A DNA stretch of 64,000 bases from contig NZ_CP042425.1 of assembly GCF_008254045.1 (NCBI RefSeq), positions 744,001 through 808,000 of the forward strand. The letters run 5' to 3'. The DNA is from Limnoglobus roseus (GTDB lineage Bacteria > Planctomycetota > Planctomycetia > Gemmatales > Gemmataceae). A program made the position numbers and the translations under genes. Positions 57,623 to 64,000 of the stretch are shown piece by piece; positions within the stretch are counted from its first letter, which is position 1, and the number at the start of each line of letters is the position of its first letter. The notes beneath the pieces are model-generated. The model had not been told where the DNA came from. It made no database searches and saw only the letters and a program-made list of their open reading frames with translations.

Positions 57623-58716
57623 GCCCCTCCGATGGAGAGAGCGGTCGCAGGGCGGCCGCCGGTTACGAGTTTGGTGATGGCGTCCGGCAATTCGAGCAGC
57701 GGCAACACCTGGCGGGCCAATCCCGCGTTCGCCACGAAGCCGGGCATCCCCCAGACGACGCTCGTGGCCTCGTCCTGGGCGAGCACCGTCCCGCCCGCTT
57801 CGACGATCCGTTCCGCACCCCGCAGCCCGTCCTTGCCCATGCCCGTGAGGACGACGCCGAGCGTGCCCGCGCCGAACGTCTGGGCCAGCGAGCGGAACAT
57901 CACGTCCACGGCCGGCCGGCAGCCGTTCTCGGCCGGCTGCTGGTTCAACTTCACGACGACCCCGTTGGCCGTCGGGGCGACAGTCAGGTGGTGGTCGCCG
58001 GGGGCCACGTAGACCACGCCCGGTTCGAGGCGGTCGTCGTCGGTCGTTTCAATCACGGGGAAGCCGGTCTGGACGGTCAGTCCCTCTGCCAGCAACCGCG
58101 TGAACGTCGGCGGCATGTGCTGCGTAATCAGGATCGGCACGGGCAGGTCGAGCGGCAGGGCGGCGAGCAGGTCCGCCAAGGCGTTCGGGCCGCCGGTCGA
58201 ACAACCGATGCCGATTACGCTCACCTTCCGCGGCGTTCGGTTCGTCCCGAGGGCGCGGTTCGTCGACGATTCCTGCCGGGCGGCGAGCAGGCCGGTCGCA
58301 CCGTCGCGGCCGCGGCAGAACAGCTTGATCCGCGGCAGCAGTTGGTCTTGAACGTGCTGGATCGCAGCCGCCAGGCTCCCCGCGTTCGCCGGCTTCGTCA
58401 CGTAGTCGTTCGCCCCCTTGGCCAGCGCCTCGAGCGTGGCGGCGGCCCCGCGGTCGGTGAGCGTGCTGAACATGATGACCGGCAGCTTCGGGTGCGTCTT
58501 GCGGAGTTCCGCCAGCGCCGCCAGGCCGTCCATACCGGGCATCTCGACGTCGAGGATGACGGCGTCCGGGTTCACCTGCGTCAGCATCCGCAGGGCGATG
58601 CGACCGTTGCCGGCCACGCCCACGACCTCCACGAGCGGGTCGGCGGCGAGGGCGTCGCTGACGAGCTTGCGGGTCACGACGGAGTCGTCCACGACCAGTA
58701 CGCGAATCTTGCTCAT
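57619..58716 (-). CDS. cheB: CheB chemoreceptor methylesterase
   Basis: 365 residues. Receiver domain (1-120) with Asp56 in VILDVEMPGMDG, linker, then the methylesterase domain with catalytic Ser173 in GCSTGGP, His200 in TQHMPP and Asp296 in GMGKDG. CheB removes receptor methyl groups and deamidates glutamines when phosphorylated by CheA. Seven bases separate its start from the end of cheY; it overlaps cheR. Confidence 0.96.
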   Translation of the reverse strand: MSKIRVLVVDDSVVTRKLVSDALAADPLVEVVGVAGNGRIALRMLTQVNPDAVILDVEMPGMDGLAALAELRKTHPKLPVIMFSTLTDRGAAATLEALAKGANDYVTKPANAGSLAAAIQHVQDQLLPRIKLFCRGRDGATGLLAARQESSTNRALGTNRTPRKVSVIGIGCSTGGPNALADLLAALPLDLPVPILITQHMPPTFTRLLAEGLTVQTGFPVIETTDDDRLEPGVVYVAPGDHHLTVAPTANGVVVKLNQQPAENGCRPAVDVMFRSLAQTFGAGTLGVVLTGMGKDGLRGAERIVEAGGTVLAQDEATSVVWGMPGFVANAGLARQVLPLLELPDAITKLVTGGRPATALSIGGA

Positions 58717-58723
58717 GGCGGCG

Positions 58724-59095
58724 TTACCGGGCGGCGGGTGTGAAGAGTTCGAGTTTGGCGGCGAGCGTGTCCTTGTTGAACGGCTTCATGACGTACTGGT
58801 TCGCCCCGGCTTGCATCACCATCGCCATCTGCGACTGTTCCGTTTCCGTCGTCACCATGACGATCGGCATGCCGGCGTGGGCGGGGGCCGCCCGGACCTT
58901 CTGCACGAACTCCAGGCCGTTCATGACCGGCATGTTCCAGTCCACAAGGGCGAGGTCGAACTCGCCGCCCGCGAGGAGCTTTTCGTACGCCTCCTGGCCG
59001 TTGCCCGCCTCGTCCGTCTGGTGGCCGAGTTGCTTGAGAATGTTGGACAAGATCGACCGCATCGCGCGGGAATCATCGACGACTAACACCTTCAT
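58724..59095 (-). CDS. cheY: CheY-type response regulator
   Basis: 124 residues from the ATG at 59095, with GGAGAG seven bases upstream. Single receiver domain: acidic pocket VVDDS, phospho-acceptor Asp52 in LVDWNMPVMNG, Thr83 in VTTETE and Lys104 in VMKPFN. No output domain, so it acts as CheY. Unlike the other junctions in the operon, 149 bases with hairpins separate it from the MCP gene upstream. Confidence 0.95.
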   Translation of the reverse strand: MKVLVVDDSRAMRSILSNILKQLGHQTDEAGNGQEAYEKLLAGGEFDLALVDWNMPVMNGLEFVQKVRAAPAHAGMPIVMVTTETEQSQMAMVMQAGANQYVMKPFNKDTLAAKLELFTPAAR

Positions 59096-59155
59096 GGAAA
59101 CTCTCCTCGTGGTCTGGTTCGTGCCGGGGGCCATCTCGCCCCGAATTCTGGTCCC

Positions 59156-59249
59156 CTCGCCCCCGGCTGTGAGGGAGAGGGTTAGGGTGAGGGGCGAGCC
59201 TTCATCCCTCGGAAACTCGTCTCGGGTGGAGGGTCGCTCTCCCCTCACC
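59156..59249. repeat. REP-like GC-rich hairpin region between mcp and cheY
   Basis: CTCGCCCC (59156-59163) pairs with GGGGCGAG (59191-59198), and GTGAGGGGCGAGC (59187-59199) pairs with one mismatch with GCTCTCCCCTCAC (59237-59249), which reaches the stop of the MCP gene. The core GAGGGAGAGGGTTAGGGTGA has the look of a dispersed repeat seen in many bacterial genomes. Inside an operon it could act as an mRNA-processing or attenuation site. Confidence 0.6.
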
Positions 59250-62200
59250 CCGGGCCGTTGCCCGTGTCACTCCAGGTCAGACGGTTCACCCGCGGGGGCG
59301 GGGGCGAGGCCGGGGCCGGTTCTTCCCGCACCCGGCGGAGGGTGGCCTGCTGGCGAATCGCGGCGGACGGGCGAATCGGCCCCGTCTGACGCCGCGAACC
59401 GGACAGCCCCAAGGTCGACGGCCGCATGGCGGCGGCGAGGCCGATCGTTTCCGACACGTGGGGCATGGCCGACCGGTTCTGGTGCTGGGTCGCGACGAGT
59501 TGTTGCAGGAACAAGGCCACGCGGTTCAACTCCTCGCCGGCGTGCTGCGTGAGGACGGCCCCTTCGGTCGTGTTCTGCGCCGTCTGGGCCACGGCCGTGA
59601 TGTTCTGCGCGATCTCGGCCGTCCCCTTCGCGGCCTCGTGGATGTTCCGGTCGATCTCCTCGGTCGTGTGCTTCTGCTCGGCGACGGCCGTGGCGATGGT
59701 GGTCGATGTTTGGTAGATGCGGCTGATGACGTTGGAAATCTGGGCGATGGCGTGGACCGCCCCGAGCGTGTCCCGCTGGATCGCGTCGATCTTGCCGCTG
59801 ATGTCTTCGGTCGCCCGGGCCGTCTCGCGGGCCAGCTCCTTCACCTCGTTCGCGACCACGGCAAAGCCCTTGCCCGCCTCCCCGGCCCGCGCGGCCTCGA
59901 TGGTCGCGTTCAGGGCCAACAGGTTCGTCTGCTGAGCGATGGAAGTGATAACCTTCACCACCTTGCCGATCTCGGCACTGCTCGTGCCGAGCTTCGAGAC
60001 GGTGGCGGTGGTCTGCTCGGCGAGGCTCACGGCATCGGTGGCGATCCGCGTCGATTCCGTGGCGTTGTTGGCGATCTCCTTGATACCAATGCCCATGTGC
60101 TCGATGCCAACGGCCACAGTATGGACGTTCAGGCTCACTTCCTCGGCGGCGGCCGAGACGACGTTCGCCTGCGTCGCCGTCTCCTCGGCGTTCGCACTCA
60201 TGCGGGAACTGACCGCGCACAGTTCGTCGGCCGAGGTGCCGAGTTGGCTGGCGTTCGTCGCGACCATGCCGAGGACGGACTGCATCGCATCGGCCGCGTT
60301 CCGCTCCCGCTCGTGCGAGGCCACGCGACTGGTGATGAGGTCCCACGTCACCATCGTGCCCAATCGCGTGCGGTACGAGTCGTGGATCGCCGACACGATC
60401 AATTCGATGTGGTCCGGGCCGATCTTGATGACCGAGCGGAGCGGCAGTTTGCTCGCGTCGAGCAGCAACTCGCAACGGTCTTCGGTCGCTCGTTGGAGCA
60501 GTTCGAGACTCTGGCCGATGACCTGGTCGGCCGGGACCGGCAGGTAGCTCTCGACCTTCTTCATCAGCTTCATCGCCGAGGCGTTGCAATACCGGACGAT
60601 GCCAGTCATGTCGGCGAACATCATCCCCGTCGGCGAACTCTCCACCATCGAGCGGGTGCGGTCGGCCTCGACGCGCATCAGGGCCGACGACAACAGCAGG
60701 CCGACACTGCGGATCGTTTCGACGCGGTGTTCCGACAGGTCCATGGGGTTCTTCGACAGCACGTCGAGCGTGCCGACAACCCGGCCGGAGACGATGAGCG
60801 GCACACTGAACCCGGACTTGATGCCGACCTGCCGGGCGATGGCGACGCGCGGGCAGTCCGACAGGACGCTGAGGTCCGGGACCACGACCACGTCCCGCTG
60901 CTTCCAGGCGCGGCCGTTCAGCCCTTCCCCTTCGCGGAACTTCGATGCTCGGGTGATCTGACGGAACGGCTCGCAAATTTCGCCCGACTCCAGCCCGAAT
61001 TCGAGGCGATTGGCCTGGGCGTCCAGCGGCCAGTACGAGCCGTATTCGAACTGGAACACTTCGCGCACGCTGTCGAGCGTGACCTGGGCCGCCTCGGCCG
61101 CCGACTTCGCCTCCAGCACGGCCCGGAGCATCTGCCCGATGGCGGCGTGATCGACGGCCAGTTCCTGCTCGCGAACGCGGGCGACGGCCAGTTCCGGCCA
61201 GTTCACGGCGTCGGCCGCCAGCACGTTCTGGATGCCGTCGAGCGCGCGGTTCGTGGCGGCGGCCATTTGCCCGACTTCGTCGGTGGAGTTGTACGCGATG
61301 CGCTTCGTCAAGTCGCCGTCGGCGAGGGCTTGCAAGGCCCGCGTCGTACGGTTGATCGGCCCCGCGATGCCCCGCGACAGCCAGAAGCTCAGGCCCAGGA
61401 TCGCCAGGAACGCGGTCACCGCGATCATGGCCATCATCTGCCGCTGCTGGTTCGCCACGGCGAGGACTTCCGACTTCTCTTGGCGGACGATCACGCCCCA
61501 GCCGAACCCCTTGTACGATTGAAATCCCGGGCTGGCCGAGTAGGCGTGCAGCTGAATGGTCCCCCGCCGCCCGTCCCCTTCCTCGACAACGCCGGCCCCG
61601 CCCCGCGCGAAGGCCGCCGCCGCACCGAGGCCGGTGTCGCGGAGGTTTACCTTCAGAACCGCGGCCGGGTCGAGGTCGTCCAAGACGAGGCCGGACTGGG
61701 AGACGAGTTGCGTTTCCAGGGTCATGTTGTCCGCGGTCGCCTGGTCGCGCTGGTCCTGAACGATTTGGACCACGGAGCGGGACCACGAGAGGCGGTTCGA
61801 CCAGACGCGGACGGGCTTGCCGTCGTCGCCCAAGATCGGGGCGGCGAACGTCATGCTGACGCCCTTGGTGTGGTACACCTCGGCCACGAGCGGGTCAGTC
61901 GCCACGTCGTGGACAGAGGTTTCACCCGGTTGAACGCGGCCGTGGATGCAGTCCTCGAACCACGACTCCCCCTTCACGCTGCGGCCCAACAGCCGGGCGG
62001 TGTCCAGGGGCTTGCCGTCGGCGTCCACGGTGTTGACGGCCAGGATGGTCCCGTCGGTGTCGGCGACGACCATCAGGTCGTACATGCCGTAGGTGGTCGT
62101 GTACGAGTTGATGGCCCGAGTGATTTCGGCCGGCGTGCCGCGGGCCATCGGGTTGATCGCGTAGGCTTGGGCGTCGCCGTACCGTTCGAAGAGGTTGCGG

Positions 62201-62424
62201 TCGATCAGTTCGATCGTGTCTTTCGCGCGGTTGGTCAGGGTCAGGCCGTTGATGCGGAGGAGGTCGGCCCGCGAGCGTTGGTCGAAGAGGATGCCGGCCA
62301 CCAGGAGTGGGAGGCCGCCGACGAGGAAAATGCACGCCATGAGCTTCGTGCGAAGGCTGCGGAAGGCGAAGGCGGGGGGCAGGCGCATGGGCGGGGTTTC
62401 GGTTTCGAGGGTCGGGGCGATCAA
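59245..62424 (-). CDS. Methyl-accepting chemotaxis protein with Cache, HAMP, GAF and PAS parts
   Basis: 1059 residues. Transmembrane helix 28-48, periplasmic dCache-type sensor (about 50-325), second helix 329-349, HAMP (350-403), GAF-type domain (about 433-585), PAS-like region (about 590-700), then the coiled-coil signalling domain, with hairpin tip around [20 protein letters not shown] through [11 protein letters not shown] (818-866). The Ser/Pro/Arg-rich tail (about 985-1059) lacks an obvious NWETF-type CheR-binding pentapeptide. It overlaps cheW by ATGA. The added cytoplasmic GAF and PAS sensors mean that it can read an internal signal as well as an external one. Confidence 0.92.
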   Translation of the reverse strand: MIAPTLETETPPMRLPPAFAFRSLRTKLMACIFLVGGLPLLVAGILFDQRSRADLLRINGLTLTNRAKDTIELIDRNLFERYGDAQAYAINPMARGTPAEITRAINSYTTTYGMYDLMVVADTDGTILAVNTVDADGKPLDTARLLGRSVKGESWFEDCIHGRVQPGETSVHDVATDPLVAEVYHTKGVSMTFAAPILGDDGKPVRVWSNRLSWSRSVVQIVQDQRDQATADNMTLETQLVSQSGLVLDDLDPAAVLKVNLRDTGLGAAAAFARGGAGVVEEGDGRRGTIQLHAYSASPGFQSYKGFGWGVIVRQEKSEVLAVANQQRQMMAMIAVTAFLAILGLSFWLSRGIAGPINRTTRALQALADGDLTKRIAYNSTDEVGQMAAATNRALDGIQNVLAADAVNWPELAVARVREQELAVDHAAIGQMLRAVLEAKSAAEAAQVTLDSVREVFQFEYGSYWPLDAQANRLEFGLESGEICEPFRQITRASKFREGEGLNGRAWKQRDVVVVPDLSVLSDCPRVAIARQVGIKSGFSVPLIVSGRVVGTLDVLSKNPMDLSEHRVETIRSVGLLLSSALMRVEADRTRSMVESSPTGMMFADMTGIVRYCNASAMKLMKKVESYLPVPADQVIGQSLELLQRATEDRCELLLDASKLPLRSVIKIGPDHIELIVSAIHDSYRTRLGTMVTWDLITSRVASHERERNAADAMQSVLGMVATNASQLGTSADELCAVSSRMSANAEETATQANVVSAAAEEVSLNVHTVAVGIEHMGIGIKEIANNATESTRIATDAVSLAEQTTATVSKLGTSSAEIGKVVKVITSIAQQTNLLALNATIEAARAGEAGKGFAVVANEVKELARETARATEDISGKIDAIQRDTLGAVHAIAQISNVISRIYQTSTTIATAVAEQKHTTEEIDRNIHEAAKGTAEIAQNITAVAQTAQNTTEGAVLTQHAGEELNRVALFLQQLVATQHQNRSAMPHVSETIGLAAAMRPSTLGLSGSRRQTGPIRPSAAIRQQATLRRVREEPAPASPPPPRVNRLTWSDTGNGPG

Positions 62425-62861
62425 CCGGCCGCGGCCGGGGCGTAGGTCAAGACTTTCGGCACGTCGAGAATCAACAAGAGCCGGTCGGCGAGTTTGTGCG
62501 CCCCACGGACGAGTTCTCCCGCCGGGCCGCGGACGGTGCCGGGCGTCGGTTCGAACGTCCCTTCGTCCAGGGTTAGCACGTCGCCGATGTCGTCCACGAC
62601 GAGCGCTTTCGGGCCGTCCTTCGTTCGCACGACCACGTTGAACGGTTCCGCACCGGCCGGCTGCGGTGGCAGGGCGAGGCGGGTGCGGAGGTCGATCACC
62701 GGCACGATCCGGCCCCGGAGGTTCATCAGCCCGACCACGGCGGCGGGAGCCAACGGCACGCGCGACCCGGGTCGGTGGCGAATCACTTCCTGAACATCAT
62801 CGACGATGATGCCGAAATGTTGCCCTGCGAGCGTAAAAGTACAGAACTGGTCGGCGGTCAT
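62421..62861 (-). CDS. cheW: CheW coupling protein
   Basis: 146 residues from the ATG at 62861, overlapping the cheA stop by [44 protein letters not shown] and [14 protein letters not shown] are the CheW fold. CheW links the receptor to CheA. It also overlaps the MCP gene at its end. Confidence 0.95.
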   Translation of the reverse strand: MTADQFCTFTLAGQHFGIIVDDVQEVIRHRPGSRVPLAPAAVVGLMNLRGRIVPVIDLRTRLALPPQPAGAEPFNVVVRTKDGPKALVVDDIGDVLTLDEGTFEPTPGTVRGPAGELVRGAHKLADRLLLILDVPKVLTYAPAAAG

Positions 62862-64000
62862 GACGCCCCCACTTCGGCCGTGAGGGCGGCCCACGGGTCG
62901 GTCAGTCGGAGGACGGCGGGGACGTCGATCAACTCCGCGACGCGGTCGGCCAGAACGGCCGTGCCGGTCACGCCCGGGCGGGCCGCCGTGGCCTGCGTTC
63001 GCGCTTCGGCTTCGACGACGTCCACCACGCGGTCCACCGCGAGGCCGACCAAGCGGTCGCCGTCGCGGAAGATGACGACGGCGATGGAATCGCCCGCCCA
63101 CGGCCGCGGCGGGTCGCCGAGCGCGTCGGTCAGCTTCACCAGCGGGAGGATGTCGCCGCGGTACCGAATGACGGCCAACCGCCCGACCGATTCGATATCG
63201 CCGACCGGCACGTCCGCGATCCGCACCACCGGGGCCATCGGCAGCGCGAACCGCCGGTCCGGGCCGCTCGCCAGCAGCAGCCACGTTTGCGTGTTTACCG
63301 ACACGGGCGTCGACTTGCCCGATGCCTTCACCCGCTCGCGGTCCCGGTCCAGCGGCGACAGCACGCCCGCCGTCCGGGCCAGCCCGAGGACGTCGAGGAT
63401 GAGTGCCACCCCGCCGTCGCCGAGGATCGTCGCCCCGCTGTAGACCGTCAACGACTTCAACTGCGGGTCAAGGGGTTTGACCACGATTTCCTGCGAATCG
63501 AGCACGCGATCGACGACGAGGCCGAACCGCCGACCCTCGGCCTGCACGACGAGAATGTTCCACTCCTCAAGGTCCTGTTCGCCGCCGAGATTGAGCACGT
63601 CCCGCAGGAAAACCAGCGGGAGAAGTTGGTCGCGCAGTCGGAACACCGGCAGGCCGTGAAGCTGGTCCGCACTCTTGCGGGCCGCCGCACCGTCCAGGCG
63701 GACGAGTTCCAGGAGGTTCATCTGCGGGATAGCGAACCGCTCGCCGCCGCAGCGGAGGGTCAGCGCCGGCATGATCGCGAGGGTGAGCGGGATGTTGACC
63801 CGGAGCGTCGTACCAACGTCCAGCGTGCTCCGCACGTCGAGGCTGCCGCCGATGCCCTCGATGTTCGTCTTCACCACGTCCATGCCCACGCCGCGGCCGG
63901 AGATGTTCGTCACTGCGTCGGCGGTCGAGAAGCCGGGTAGGAAGATCATCCGGACGGCGTCGTGGTCGTTCAGGCGTGCGGCCTGGTCGGCGGTGATGAG
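62858..64000 (-). CDS. cheA: CheA histidine kinase, C-terminal part, with two CheW-like domains
   Basis: The 5' end lies beyond the window. The visible 380 residues begin inside the ATPase domain (LITADQAARLNDHD, then MIFLPGFSTADAVTNISGRG and VGMDVVKTNIEGIGGSLDV, the G1/G2 boxes) and continue into a first regulatory CheW-like domain (PALTLRCGGERFAIPQMNLL to LILDVLGLAR). A second CheW-like domain (QTWLLLASGPDRRFALPMAP to VAELIDVPAVL) follows. Most CheA proteins have one such P5 domain. Together with the separate CheW, this kinase has three CheW-type surfaces. ATGA overlap with cheW. First visible gene of the chemotaxis operon. Confidence 0.95.
   Translation of the reverse strand, partial: LITADQAARLNDHDAVRMIFLPGFSTADAVTNISGRGVGMDVVKTNIEGIGGSLDVRSTLDVGTTLRVNIPLTLAIMPALTLRCGGERFAIPQMNLLELVRLDGAAARKSADQLHGLPVFRLRDQLLPLVFLRDVLNLGGEQDLEEWNILVVQAEGRRFGLVVDRVLDSQEIVVKPLDPQLKSLTVYSGATILGDGGVALILDVLGLARTAGVLSPLDRDRERVKASGKSTPVSVNTQTWLLLASGPDRRFALPMAPVVRIADVPVGDIESVGRLAVIRYRGDILPLVKLTDALGDPPRPWAGDSIAVVIFRDGDRLVGLAVDRVVDVVEAEARTQATAARPGVTGTAVLADRVAELIDVPAVLRLTDPWAALTAEVGAS

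Noticed and set aside
1-64000. Prophage, transposon or CRISPR content
   Set aside because: No transposase, integrase, phage structural gene, cas gene or spaced repeat array was seen; gene order and base composition look uniform.

Overview
The window is about 64 kb of very GC-rich bacterial chromosome with dense coding on both strands. The gene content points to a planctomycete, most likely family Gemmataceae. Signs are a DUF1549/DUF1553 (PSD1) protein, a small Cys-rich protein starting MYSMV, an ECF sigma factor with a membrane-anchored C-terminal extension, MJ0042-type zinc ribbons on membrane proteins, a metacaspase with a planctomycete-type cytochrome c tail, and long palindromes between convergent genes. 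The species is not determined. I saw no rRNA, tRNA, CRISPR array, insertion sequence or prophage. The region looks like ordinary chromosome rather than an island.

Layout. 1-4.2 kb (minus): a cut-off gene, then an operon of peptidyl-prolyl isomerase, membrane glycosyltransferase and SDR oxidoreductase, and a Cys-rich small protein. 4.6-7.7 kb (plus): a two-gene HTTM membrane module. 7.9-15 kb: PSD1 protein, FGE-fold protein, PLP enzyme, a transhydrogenase-type flavoprotein (plus) and a peptidase-like protein. 15.2-16.2 kb (plus): small HAD and deoxyribosyltransferase-like proteins. 16.2-22.1 kb (minus): a seven-gene operon of MFS transporter, GT9, Maf, DUF420, ScpB, carbonic anhydrase and bestrophin. 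22.3-27.7 kb (plus): a hydrolase-fold protein, the metacaspase/cytochrome c fusion, a small protein and a sirtuin. 27.7-35.1 kb (minus): ADP-ribosylglycohydrolase, WD40-like protein, GT87, ComEC and a membrane protein. 35.2-43.5 kb: thymidine kinase, a Tat-type exported protein, CoaD, a site-2 protease, DinB, a membrane GTPase, the ECF sigma factor and ThyX. 43.7-52 kb (plus): two giant envelope proteins that look like three tandem copies of one architecture. 52-56 kb: a BON protein, a Gly/Tyr-rich protein, an RluA pseudouridine synthase and a zinc-ribbon/WD40 membrane protein. 56.2-64 kb (minus): a chemotaxis operon cheA-cheW-mcp-cheY-cheB-cheR-cheX, with cheA cut by the window end.

How genes work together. 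The chemotaxis operon is a near-complete signalling unit: receptor, kinase, coupling protein, response regulator, both adaptation enzymes and a CheX-type phosphatase. Carbonic anhydrase and bestrophin share a stop/start overlap and probably act together on bicarbonate. Thymidine kinase and ThyX both supply dTMP but are 7 kb apart. The most unusual item is the 887-residue protein at 23591-26254. It joins a zinc ribbon, a Pro/Gln/Tyr repeat, one membrane span, a caspase-like domain with His and Cys in place, and a C-terminal CxxCH cytochrome c domain. All calls come from reading the sequence; no database search was run.
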